Shown: positions 1-8,958 of the stretch, piece by piece
How positions within the stretch are numbered: position 1 is the stretch's first letter
Layout of the letters: each line of letters begins with the position of its first letter
NCBI GenBank assembly: GCA_905250885.1
Contig: CAJNOQ010001237.1
Location: forward strand, 1-22,500
Length of the DNA: 22,500 nucleotides
From: Didymodactylos carnosus
Lineage: Eukaryota > Rotifera > Eurotatoria > Philodinida > Philodinidae
Reading direction: 5' to 3'
Notes under the pieces: generated by a model
The model's database searches: none
What the model was told of the DNA's origin: nothing
What the model saw: only the letters and a program-made list of their open reading frames with translations
Program-made: the position numbers and the translations under genes

Positions 1-549
1 TGTGATATTCTAGATCTCTAGGCGTCTCGTTACTCAAACATTATAAGAAAAACAAAATGCAAAAAAATCGTTACGGAATTTCACACCGGTAGCAGAGATG
101 GCTGGCCAGAGCGAACATTGTTACGTTCGATCGTAAACCAAGTAAAATTTAGAAAAAAATTAGAATGTGATATGTTATACATACATTGTGGTAGTTGTAA
201 TGCTGACAAACCAATTTGGACTTTAATTGTCTTGGAAAAAAACGTTCAGCTACAATGCCATTAGATACTAATTTTATTTACTACTGGTCCAAAAATTTTC
301 CATACAACCCAAAATTTTTCTTGTTTTAACTATAACTCAGCAGTGGGGTGATCTATTAGCAAACGATTTTCACCAAAATGTTGCCCATTCCACCGAGTAT
401 ACTCGTGAAAAAGACTTTTAAAATATTGGTTACTCTGGTCTGTAGTCAATGCTGGTCGACATCAATGCTCGGACACCTTTCGAAGAGCTGCAAAAACTTT
501 TAATACAACTGATGTAACTGTTTTATTGACCCGTCAAGAAGGTTTAAAA
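1..549. other. Non-coding stretch, no gene recognised
   Basis: I see no convincing ORF, RNA gene or repeat array here. The base composition is somewhat less AT-rich than the right half of the window. The short string GTTACGTTCGAT near 120-131 recurs near 1078-1089 inside the foldback element, so this stretch may be older repeat-derived DNA. Confidence 0.4.
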
Positions 550-1690
550 CTATGAAAACTATAGCAGCGGAAAGCAGAGAGCATAACGAATTTTTTGATC
601 GATCGCGCAGATCGATTTTAAGGTAAAGTTGACATGATCAACATGCAAAGGCTGTACCTCAGTAATGAATGGATGAAAATTCTTTTAAAATATATCAATA
701 GAAAGAGCAAAAACTGCGTAAGAAAACGGTTGATATAAAATTTTTCAAAAAATTTGGCCCATTTTTTCACCTGTTTGTTACGAACCTCATTCAAAGCATC
801 ATCGTTTTTGCAGGTTTTTAACTTATTAAAGCTCTAATTCGCAAAGATGATCAACTTTGCGTTGGGTCCGGACTTGGATTTTTATAATTTGGACCTGAAT
901 CTGAGATGTGGACTTATGACCTGTGGCTCCAAACCGGACCTGAATCTCATATCTTTCATCCTGAGACATTCTGCGAGTGGTTCCAGGTGCTATTGTTTTT
1001 ATATTTAGCGCTATAATCTATTACCGCTTGGCAACACAGAAAAAGTAAGAAAAATACTCCATTCAACAATAGCAACGTTACGTTCGATTCTCCTGCAAAT
1101 TTCAACTGAGTTCAGCCTGACGGACAACTGTAAGCAACGAATTCAACTAGTCGGATTGATGGCTAATAGCTCGTTTGGAACGATACTTCAGTTAGGAGCC
1201 GAGGTACAGGTCCTAGATTCAAGTCAAGTCCAGATCACAGGTTCGCTTTCCAGGTTCAAGTCTCATGTATAGGCCCAAGTCGGCCGAACCTTACTGTCTC
1301 TGTTATGAAATCGAGTGAACCGTACGAAATACTTGATGCAACTGTTTTCTGGAAATAGGTGCTTTTATTAGTTAAAATACGCGTAGTTTCCTTGACAGTT
1401 AATTCTGACAATTTGAGCGATTTATCGAGTTAGTAGTTAAAAGTTTTTTTCATCCATTCATTACCGAGGTACAGAGTTTGCATGTTGATCATGTCAACTT
1501 TACCTTAAAACTGGTCTGCCTCCCCGAGAAAGTTTTTTTCAAAATCTTTTCTTACTAAAATGTTCGTTATCTTCACCGCTTTCCGTTGATGTAGGTTTCA
1601 TAGCTTCATCCATTCATTATACAGAGTTTGCATGTTCATCATATCAACTTTACCTTAAAATCGATCTGCGCGCCCCGAGAAAGCCTTTTT
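550..1690. repeat. Foldback-type element with long inverted arms and a duplicated right arm
   Basis: The left arm (about 550-680) is the reverse complement of the right arm (about 1444-1603). The best block is 34 bp with no mismatch: 616-649 pairs with 1477-1510. Flanking blocks also pair, such as CTGTACCTC at 652-660 with GAGGTACAG at 1466-1474. A second, more diverged copy of the right arm follows in tandem at about 1604-1690. The spacer carries several variants of a GGACCTGAATC-like motif in one orientation (about 866-950) and the opposite orientation (about 1190-1285), so an inner inverted repeat is nested in the outer one. No transposase ORF is visible, which suggests a non-autonomous DNA element. 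Target-site duplications were not identified and the exact ends are uncertain. Confidence 0.7.
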
Positions 1691-2545
1691 CATAAACGTT
1701 TTTTCCCAAAATATTGCAGAAAACTTTTGCAGCAGTAGTATTTATCAGATAATAGCATATATGCTATGAGAGAGTATATATATACAGCACACATCAAGCA
1801 AATAAAGCGTTTAAATGATGATCCACTGCAAATACCATGCAACATGATCGATAGTAAATGATTATATTGATTTTTATTATTGCTATCTTCCATGTACAAG
1901 CAAGTGTTTGGATAGTGACAACTTTGCAAACAAGATGCACCGATGATTTGAATTCAGCAGCGACTCATCAACGAAATTTTGCGTTGGAAATGATCGTTAT
2001 TCTCTAAGTACTTTTCAATTTTGTCATAATAATCAGTTCTTAGAAATTCGTAATAGGTTTTCTGAGCTCTTCGTCTTTATTTGATACAAGTTTTTGAAGA
2101 ATTGAAATGCCTCTCTTGTCTTTTTCCTTTGATTTTTCAACTTATTGTAAAAACTATATTTCTCAGATTGTTAATCGTGTTATGAGTTGCTCTTGCTAGA
2201 GATTCGATTATTTGCAGCAATGTTACAAAAAATGTTTTTAATTTTTGCATTTAGCTCTTCGATATTAGTGGGAATTTGTCTCACTCCGCTGTCTGACATA
2301 TTTCATAGCTACAATGTGATTGCATGAGCGACACATTCAGAGAATTATTCATATTCGACAAAAATTAAGATTAGTCGTTCAAAGAATAAACGTGACTTCT
2401 TAAAGAATCACTCTTCATACTGAATGTATATGACGTGTCACGTGACAATAAATTATCTCATAGAAAAGTCATTGAAAATATGCTGAAATTTTCGTACTTA
2501 TTACTTAATAACTGAAATATATCCGAACAATAAAGTTTTCCAGAA
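1691..2545. other. AT-rich DNA with a possible decayed coding stretch on the minus strand
   Basis: There is no intact gene. On the minus strand an ATG at 2299-2297 opens a 39-residue ORF that begins MSDSGVRQIPTNIEEL and stops at 2182-2180. Further left on the same strand, short Lys/Glu/Tyr-rich coding-like segments continue in changing frames to about 1950. The IEEL-type segment faintly recalls the C-terminal part of mariner-like transposases, but the match is too weak to name. A short TA-dinucleotide run lies near 1775. Confidence 0.25.
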
Positions 2546-3330
2546 GAAATTTGTGTTTCTCCACAACAACTTCATGTTTTTTCCTGATGAAATCCGTGTT
2601 TCTCCCCAAGAAGTTCATGTTTTTTTCGGAAGAAATGTGTGTTGCATCACACAAAGTTCCTGGTTTTTCCTGAAGAAATGTGTGCTTCTCAACAAGAACC
2701 TCGTCTTTCTTCCTAAATAAATCTCCGTTTCTCCACAAGAACTGCATGTTTTTTCGTGCAGAAATAGCTGTTTGTCCTCCATAGCTGTGTTTGATGTTTT
2801 TTCGTCCAGAAGTCGCTGTGCCTCCGCGAGATAATCACGTTTTTCTCGAAAGAAATCGCCGCTTCTCTACAAGAACTTGACGTTGTCTTCTGAAGAAATC
2901 GCTGTTCGTCCACAAGACTTTCCTGTTTTTTCCTGAAGAAAGCAGTGTTTCTCCACACGAGTGACATGTTTTTTCCTGGAAAAAGCCGTGTTCCTCCACC
3001 GAAACTACATGTTCTTTCCCGAAGAAATCTGTATTTCTCAACTAGAACTTCACGTTTTTTTCTGCAGAAATCGATCTTATTCCACAAGAACTGCATGTTT
3101 TTTCCTCTAGCACTCGGTGCTTCTACCAAAGAACTGCATGTCTTTTCCCGTTGAAATCGGTGTTTCTCCACAAGAACTTCATGTTCTTTCCTCTAGCAGT
3201 CGGTGTTTCTCCACGAGAAATTCATGTTTTTTCCTCTAGAAATCGGTGTTTGTGCACAAGAACTTCAACTTTCTTATTGCAGTTATCGGTGTTTCCCCAC
3301 AAGAACTTCGTGTTTTGTCTGGTTGAAATC
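2546..3330. repeat. 43-bp minisatellite array, about 18 copies
   Basis: Unit starts fall at 2546, 2589, 2632, 2675, 2718, 2761, 2809, 2852, 2895, 2938, 2981, 3024, 3067, 3110, 3153, 3196, 3239, 3282 and a partial unit at 3325. The spacing is exactly 43 bp except for one 48-bp unit (2761-2808) with a 5-bp insertion. The core is close to GTTTCTCCACAAGAACTTC, followed by a T-rich segment and CCT. Copies differ by many substitutions but almost no indels. Because 43 is not a multiple of three, each ORF through the array visits all three frames of the unit. Long ORFs occur on both strands, the longest being 152 codons on the minus strand (2713-3171). The array adjoins the broken end of the LINE relic. 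It could be a satellite or an expanded part of a transposon; a protein-coding role is not supported. Confidence 0.9.
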
Positions 3331-3360
3331 GTTTAAGGTTTAAGGTTTACTTCTACACAG

Positions 3361-4647
3361 TTACTTGCCTGCGGAAGTAGAAGTGAAAATTTCCTTCATC
3401 TCAAAACTCTTATAACCTTCATCTTCATCACCATCTTGATTAATATATTCGTCTTCTGTTTCAAAATCAACATCGTGGTATTGATGCGGATTTTGATTAT
3501 ATTGTGCTTTGGTGGACGGAATAGATAGTGATGAAAATAGAGTGGGTAACTTTGAATCTAATCTGTCTGAAATTCCGTTGAGAACTGGCTCAATTTCTGA
3601 CATAACTTTTCGAAAAACTTCTTCGACGAGATTGTCTTTGTTTAAAGACGACGACGACGAGTTTTGTTGACGTCCACCGTCTAATGATGGAAACGCATGC
3701 AAATCTGTAAGATTAGGTGACGAACGCTGCTTGTTTGAAGTACTTGTTGAATAGTCATCAACGGTTGTCTTTAGTTTTTTCATCTGTTCTTGATATTTCG
3801 GACATTTACTATCAGTAGCATGATGATGTCCACTGTAATTTTTACATTTGATATTGGTTTCAGCCAGAGATGCCGATGTTGACACTGTCAGCTTCTGTGC
3901 AATTTTTCACATCATGCGAGCCAGCACATCTCGAACAAATTTGCTGTTTATCACGGTAGTACTTATTAATGTGACCATACCCTAAACAGATGAAATACTG
4001 AGTCAGTTTTGTTGTAAATTTTGCAGCCTCGACAGCGATAAACATATGATCAGTTTGTAGCTCTGTTCTGACGATCATATTACGATTAAAAACGTCGGCA
4101 AATGTTACTTTAACTGTCGTACCATCATGCTGTTTTGCGTGATTTTTTAGACGTTCAACCTTTTCGACTAGAAGTCCGACTGACGTCAGTGCTTGTTCAA
4201 TTTCATCTATTGTAATTCGTACATCGACGTTTTTTAAAAACGCCTGTATTTCTGTGCCCATAACACGCTGTATTGTACGTGGTATGAACACCTGCATGTT
4301 TCTTGCATTATCGAAAATTTCTGTTTCGGTAATTTGAGTGAAATGTCGTTGAAACTTTTGACATCAGCTGCAAGCATCGTTAGCGTTCCATTTTTGTTAC
4401 ATTGAATGTCTGTCAATCGAACAGTTGGAAAGTGAGTTTTAATGATTTTATTTAAGTCGTAACGATCTAATTTTGCACCTTGTAGTATCAGAGGTGCTAA
4501 TTTCGACATTGGTTGTTGTGATTGGTGATTTAGGGATTGTTTATTAGAGATGTTGTTATTAGACGTATCTTTTCGTTGTTGCTGACGCCGTGATGCTGTT
4601 TTTGGCTTCTTTCAAACCGCACCACCATCTGGAGGTGCGTCCTCCAT
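3361..4647 (-). pseudogene. Decayed LINE-type retrotransposon ORF1 (gag-like, zinc knuckles)
   Basis: ORF1 proteins of non-LTR retrotransposons bind RNA and chaperone the element's own transcript. The reading starts most plausibly at the ATG at 4647-4645 (MEDAPPDGGAV). It meets an in-frame TGA at 4614-4612 and continues through the Met at 4509. It changes frame near 4298-4330, runs to about 3870, and changes frame again to a TAA at 3363-3361. Three CCHC-like zinc knuckles follow one another around 3830-4010. The middle one (CSRCAGSHDVKNC) is intact, the first has Tyr in place of two Cys, and the third has Tyr in place of its second Cys. The C-terminal part is Ser/Thr-rich and then acidic. No ORF2 (endonuclease or reverse transcriptase) follows; the 43-bp array begins about 30 bp past the stop. 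The broken frames and lost ligands mark it as dead. The knuckle trio fits Jockey- or I-like clades, but the clade is not established. Confidence 0.8.
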
Positions 4648-4779
4648 GACTGTAGTTCGTGCGAGCAGAATTGCACGTTTTCCCCGATAGATCATGAAGA
4701 AATTTAGAGTTTTTTAATAGATTTAATACAATACTTTCAATACTTCACGTAAAAAAGAGTAGTTAATTAGCAAGACACG
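4648..4779. other. Short spacer upstream of the LINE ORF1
   Basis: This is the sequence upstream of the ORF1 start, possibly a remnant of the LINE 5' untranslated region. No promoter motif or further ORF is recognisable. Confidence 0.3.
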
Positions 4780-5060
4780 TCTTGACGGCGCCCATAGGTG
4801 GCGCAAGTTAAAGTTCCTAGGGGTAGCAATAAATTTTTTAAACTCATAATTTTAATAAATAATAACAACTCCCGGTTTCCACTTCTTCTAACAACTCCCA
4901 GTTCCCACTTCTTCTAACAACTCTCAGTTCCCACTTCTTCTAACAACTCCCAGAATATATGTTATTAGGGCTAGCAATAACTTTCTATTCCTACCCCTAA
5001 TTTTCTATAGGGGTAGCAATTGCTACCCCTCGCTACTATGGGGCGCCGCCTATGTCGACG
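4780..5060. mobile_element. MITE-like element with terminal inverted repeats
   Basis: The two ends are inverted copies. GGCGCCCATAG at 4787-4797 matches the complement of 5036-5047 (CTATGGGGCGCC). AGGGGTAGCAAT at 4819-4830 matches the complement of 5019-5030. The weaker outer block GTCTTGAC near 4779 pairs with GTCGACGC near 5054. Size is about 280 bp with no coding capacity, as expected of a miniature inverted-repeat element. The interior contains a 26-bp tandem repeat and a perfect 22-bp palindrome at 5009-5030. Variants of the GGGTAGCAATA string recur at about 4968-4977. The exact ends, target duplication and superfamily are not resolved. Confidence 0.65.
4864..4953. repeat. 26-bp tandem repeat, about 3.4 copies
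   Basis: Units start at 4864, 4890, 4916 and 4942 (the last partial), each beginning AACAACTCCC or a one-base variant and containing CCACTTCTTCT. Copies are nearly identical, so the expansion is younger than the 43-bp array. It lies wholly inside the MITE-like element. Confidence 0.85.
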
Positions 5061-5234
5061 CCTCATTATTTTTCATAGTGAATATCTGCTACAGTACTGG
5101 ATATGATGAAAGCTATACTATAGTAGAACATATGACACGATAATGAATCAGCTGATATAGGAATATAAGAATTCTTCTTGAAAAATAGTGAAACTGTTCT
5201 CAGTTTGTATATGTTCTAATTGCGTCTATTTACT

Positions 5235-5400
5235 GTTTCACTCAGTCGACTTTCCAATCTATGCGCAGCATAGTTGGCATCTAGTTCTTCTTTAAGCCGA
5301 CCGAGTGGAACTCGGAGAGGCTTATTCTATTTCACTACAAAAGATTCTTCTTTAAGTTGACTGAGTGAAACGATAGGGAGACTTATTCTGTTTAGTTTCT
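5235..5400. repeat. 60-bp direct duplication with an inverted partner
   Basis: Two copies of a unit beginning TTCTTCTTTAAG start at 5285 and 5345, exactly 60 bp apart, each ending in a TTATTCT-containing stretch. The string GTTTCACTCAGTCGAC at 5235-5250 is the near-perfect inverse (15 of 16) of 5356-5371 in the second copy. Together they may be the edge of an old inverted-repeat element. Confidence 0.6.
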
Positions 5401-5923
5401 AGCATTGCCTAGCAAAATTCTTCTTTCTTTCTCTCCACACTGTGTTTTCGTGTTCGAGTCAGACATTCGTTCTCGGTTACCTCTGATCATACGATTTCGG
5501 GAAAAGAGGTTTCCAAAGTGCAGCCATTGTAGATGACATATCACAAGTTATTTTTCGAATATTTGCTTTAGTTATCCTATAATACGTGTCATAAAATGAG
5601 TATAGTTTTTACAAAACTCTATCGTTTCTGCTATGAGATCATTAATTGTCACGTGATTCACTTGCTACAGAACTAGAAAATTAAAAAAGCTATAGTATTG
5701 AAATTTGTAATTAGCTTCTGTTCCATTGTCTATCACTCTTCAATTTTTGCTTCTAAATCGATTCAATGTTGTTTTTCAGATCCAAGATTGTTTCATACTA
5801 GAATTAACTAGATAAAAGAACGTACAGTAATTACATTTTGCTTTCTGTTTATTTAATGTCGAAGTATAAGTTACTATTCAGTAAACAGTACATTCAGCGT
5901 TGACGTTACTGGAGGTGTGTGTG

Positions 5924-5940
5924 AGGGGTGCGACACCCCT
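5924..5940. repeat. GC-rich hairpin AGGGGTG-CGA-CACCCCT
   Basis: A perfect 7-bp stem with a 3-nt loop, followed directly by a run of C and then A. It stands out in AT-rich surroundings. Short GC-rich hairpins occur near the 3' ends of Helitrons, but no CTRR end follows, so no assignment is made. Confidence 0.5.
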
Positions 5941-6450
5941 CCCCCCCAAAAAAAACCAAACTAAATCGATTTTTCCCAGCAGAACTTTTTTTTCTTGCGT
6001 TCTCTGAAAACAATATTCTTTTCTCAATGGACTGAGTACATACAGAACTAAGATACTTGCTTGCATGCACGGGTTTTTAATATGATGTTGACGGAATGTG
6101 TTTGATTTTCTCATCCTTCAGATAAAAAAAAATCTCTGTAGAAAGGCTACTATAATCCGGTTATAAAGGTTAAAGCATTTTGCGAAATTTTTTTACATTC
6201 GTTTCCGTGATATGCGGCTACTTCACTTGAGAAGTTGTAGTAAGACTGGAGTCCTTCAGCAGGATTTTCTGTACACTCCGTCTTTCATCTTTTTATTTTC
6301 CAGTAATAACTCTATATAAAGAGCATGTTCTTTGTGTAAATTTTTGAAAATTTTTTCTCTTCATCTCCTCTATAGGCATATTAGAAGATGTATTTCTGCT
6401 ATTTTTTAAGATATATTTGATTAAAGTAATGAGCAGAGGAGTCTAATTAA

Positions 6451-6702
6451 TTCTACATAGTGGCCATTTTTAGTTTGGTAGACGAACATGACCTTCGGGA
6501 TAAACTCACTGATACGTCTGATAATTGGCGAGGTAAAAATGAATTCAATTACAAAATGAATGGCTTTTGTAAAAAAACACTTGAGCAAGAGATCAAGACC
6601 AAAAATCTTATAAAATTATCCTTGATGAATAATCGTCTTAAACATTCTTCAATAAATTTCGATGAACTGAATTTCGAATATGATGTTTGTTTTGAGGGTT
6701 AG
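6451..6702 (+). pseudogene. Unrecognised ORF fragment, possible exon or relic
   Basis: An open frame of about 83 codons runs from the stop at 6448-6450 to the TAG at 6700-6702 and contains no ATG until Met near 6556. The product is hydrophilic and compositionally ordinary, for example DEHDLRDKLTDTSDNW and MNGFCKKTLEQEIKTKN. That is less biased than random AT-rich ORFs nearby. A possible splice acceptor (CATTTTTAG) ends at 6472 inside the frame. I recognise no domain. It could be a transposon fragment, a decayed exon or chance; it may belong with the next small ORF. Confidence 0.3.
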
Positions 6703-6761
6703 AGTGGGAAGGAGAAATATAGATTTTATCTCAAAACGAGGACTCTTTTAGAAAAACTATA

Positions 6762-6860
6762 ATGGGATCCCAGAAAGAAAATGCTATTCGTCGTTCATTT
6801 CATAAATATCGTATAGATAGAAAAATATTTGTACCTCATTTGAATACTAGGAAAATTTAA
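6762..6860 (+). pseudogene. 32-codon ORF downstream of the previous fragment
   Basis: ATG at 6762 opens a short frame beginning MGSQKENAIRRSFHKYR that ends at TAA 6858-6860. Its codon use resembles that of the preceding fragment, from which it is separated by about 60 bp, so the two may be pieces of one decayed gene. No family is recognised. Confidence 0.2.
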
Positions 6861-7161
6861 GCAACTCTTTACAACGATCGAGTATTTTTAGGATATTTTC
6901 TTAACATTGCAATAAAGTTTTTTCTTTCTAATGATTAAATTCATTCAAGTTATCAAAAAGATTAAATTTTGCCGAAAATTTTCTCGATTTTTGTTTTGTT
7001 CGTTGTCCGCAGTTCCAATAGAAATAAAAAATTGTTCTTCTAGAGAAAAATAGGGAAAAATATCGAAGTTAATGATTGCTGAATAAATTGAAATATCAAA
7101 TTAGGCATCTAGCAAAATTGGAGATATCTCTTCTCGCACATGCACGACGGACATCTTCAAG

Positions 7162-7182
7162 ATATCTATCAACGATAGATAT
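7162..7182. repeat. Short hairpin, 9-bp stem
   Basis: ATATCTATC at 7162-7170 pairs with GATAGATAT at 7174-7182 around an AAC loop. It lies upstream of the Rh gene and no function is evident. Confidence 0.5.
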
Positions 7183-7202
7183 TCTCTTTTTCTCGTTTGC
7201 CG

Positions 7203-7272
7203 TGTGAAGAAAGAGGAAAAGTCAGTGCAGCGTTGTTTGTGAAGAAAGAGGAAAAGTCAGTGCAGCGTTGTT
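7203..7272. repeat. Perfect 35-bp tandem duplication
   Basis: The unit beginning TGTGAAGAAAGAGGAAAAG occupies 7203-7237 and is repeated without mismatch at 7238-7272. Identity implies a recent slip or assembly duplication. Confidence 0.85.
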
Positions 7273-8480
7273 TTCGTTCACCATTTTATTCTTTCAGCAC
7301 TTTTTAGACTTACATCGAGGATGAAATTGTTACGCTATGTCTCTTTTAAATTGACGGGATACGGTAGATAGGTAAGAATAGCGGTATTGTTAGTACTAAT
7401 TTTTATTATTGTCTTCTAACCGTGACGAGAAAAACGAAAATGACATTACATCGATAGCACTACTGTTTTGTTAGTTTTAGTGCAATAGAATATATAACAT
7501 GATCATCACACGATTTGAAAGAAAAATAAAATTATTATTTTTGTTCTACATTATTAAATGATGACCCGGTATAGGTTAGTTAGTAGATGAAAATAATAGT
7601 GACTTTTATTGTTCTAAAACTAACACTAAATTATAAATAATAGTCTTCAAAATACTAAGTAACTCGCCATTATTATTCATAAAAAAGTGAAAATATATAT
7701 TTTCAAATCACTATGTAGAAATCAAAACATGATTATTCGATGTTTTCTATACTATATTATATTAAATATGTTATTTCAAAAAAACAACGCATTTTTGATC
7801 GAACAAAAAATAGTACACATTGAAATGTTACGGATTTTCAATAAAACTCTTCAATCTTCACTGGTAAAGTGATCAATTTTTATTTGTTTATTTTAGATTA
7901 TAAGAAAAAATGTTTGATTTTCGATGGAAAGAAATTTATTACGATCTTGAAATAAATAATTTTCGACGATATTTTTTCTCTGTATTACTGCTGATATTAC
8001 AAATCGTATTTATTATTCTATTTGGTGTTCATTCGGAATATAACTTGAGACAGAGAGATTCTAGCGGACATGTTATTGCAGAAACATTTGATGAACCACC
8101 CGAACGAGCTGATGTTGACTCATTTTATCCGATGTTTCAAGATGTTCATGTTATGATGGTTATTGGTTTTTGATTGACATTTTGGGTGACATTTTTAAAA
8201 CGTTATAGTTTTTCAGCTGTTTGTTTTAATTTTTTAATCACTGCATTTGTACTCGAATGGGTCATTATTATTCGTGGTTACGTGTTCGATTGAGATGCAA
8301 ATCGACATGTATTTGGAGTGGATGTACAAAGGTGGATGTTCATATATTTGGAGCCTATTTTGGACTAGCTGTTGCTTTCGTTTTACATAAAGATGATGTA
8401 TGAGAATCGGCTAAAGAAGGATCAAGTTATGCGTCAGATATATTTAGTATGGTTGGAACATTGTTTTTGTTTTGTTTTGG

Positions 8481-8536
8481 GTAGGTTTTTTGTGAAATTT
8501 ATTTAATTTATGTTGATAATATTGTTTTTATTTTAG
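8481..8536 (+). other. Rh gene intron 1 (56 bp)
   Basis: Donor GTAGGT and acceptor TTTATTTTAG fit spliceosomal consensus. Exon 2 then starts in the phase that gives PSFYAGTAYGDG after a Trp codon (TGG, 8478-8480). That phase disagrees by one base with the frame entering the donor, which locates a one-base loss in the T-rich run just before it. Confidence 0.75.
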
Positions 8537-8888
8537 CCGAGTTTCTATGCTGGAACGGCTTATGGCGACGGTCGACTACGCGCAGTTACGAATACGTATA
8601 TTTCTATATGTTCTTCTGTGTTATGTACGTTCATTATGTCTGCTTTTCTTGGGAAAGGCAAAAAGGAAATAATTCATATTCAAAATGCAACACTGGCTGG
8701 CGGCATAGCTGTGGGGTGTGTAGTAAATAAAAATATCGGTCTGTTTGGAGCAATGATCATTGGCTCTTTGGCTGGTATTATTTCAACAGTTGGCTATAAG
8801 CATTTATTAGAACGTTTGAGACTTCATATTCACGATACATGTGGTGTGCATAATCTTCATGGAATGCCTGGTGTATTGTCGGGTTTAG

Positions 8889-8958
8889 GTTAGTATTTAA
8901 GAAATCCATAAGACTATCAGTAAGGGTATTAACAATTGATTATTTTCTCCTTTTTTAG
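8889..8958 (+). other. Rh gene intron 2 (70 bp)
   Basis: Donor GTTAGT follows G8888 and acceptor CTTTTTTAG ends at 8958. Splicing in phase 1 restores the reading SGLAGIILASML across the junction, matching the family. This junction is intact. Confidence 0.85.

Larger units (their letters stand above)
5061..6450. other. Intergenic DNA with local duplications and hairpins, no gene seen
   Basis: No convincing gene is present. Notable items are the 60-bp duplication at 5285-5400, its inverted partner at 5235-5250, and a strong hairpin at 5924-5940. A minus-strand ORF of 78 codons at 5878-6114 overlaps that hairpin and a C7A8 run, and has no family resemblance I can name. Confidence 0.5.
6861..7909. 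other. Intergenic / putative 5' region of the Rh gene
   Basis: No coding region is visible. It contains a 9-bp-stem hairpin (7162-7182), a perfect 35-bp tandem duplication (7203-7272), and a good splice donor context (ATAGGTAAGA, GT at 7372). An acceptor-like TTATTTTAG ends at 7896, 14 bases before the Rh start codon. A 5'-UTR intron of about 525 bp is therefore possible, but this is inference from splice consensus only. Confidence 0.35.

Noticed and set aside
1205-1262. GGTTCAAGTC strings resembling a tRNA B box
   Set aside because: No A box, acceptor stem or anticodon arm can be folded around them; they belong to the repeated GGACCTGAATC-like motifs of the foldback element.
1690-1929. 79-codon minus-strand ORF
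   Set aside because: Composition reflects local AT-rich DNA; no conserved motif and no link to neighbouring features.
2713-3171. 152-codon minus-strand ORF as a repeat protein gene
   Set aside because: It lies wholly in the 43-bp array, has no ATG-led family match, and the period forces translation through all frames; treated as a by-product of the array.
2546-3330. CRISPR-like array
   Set aside because: The units are contiguous tandem copies without distinct repeats and unique spacers, in an animal genome.
2945-3336. Plus-strand ORFs of 61-69 codons in the same array
   Set aside because: Shadows of the tandem repeat on the opposite strand.
3330-3350. GTTTAAGGTTTAAGG as a possible interstitial telomere repeat
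   Set aside because: Only two imperfect copies of a unit that is not a known animal telomere repeat.
5448-5462. GTTCGAGTC resembling a tRNA T-loop
   Set aside because: The flanking bases do not form a T stem and no other cloverleaf arms are present.
5878-6114. 78-codon minus-strand ORF
   Set aside because: Runs through a GC hairpin and a C7A8 homopolymer junction; no recognisable domain.
7687-7872. Plus-strand ORF just upstream of the Rh start
   Set aside because: No ATG start at its beginning, AT-driven composition, and separated from the Rh Met by stops; more likely 5'-UTR or intron.
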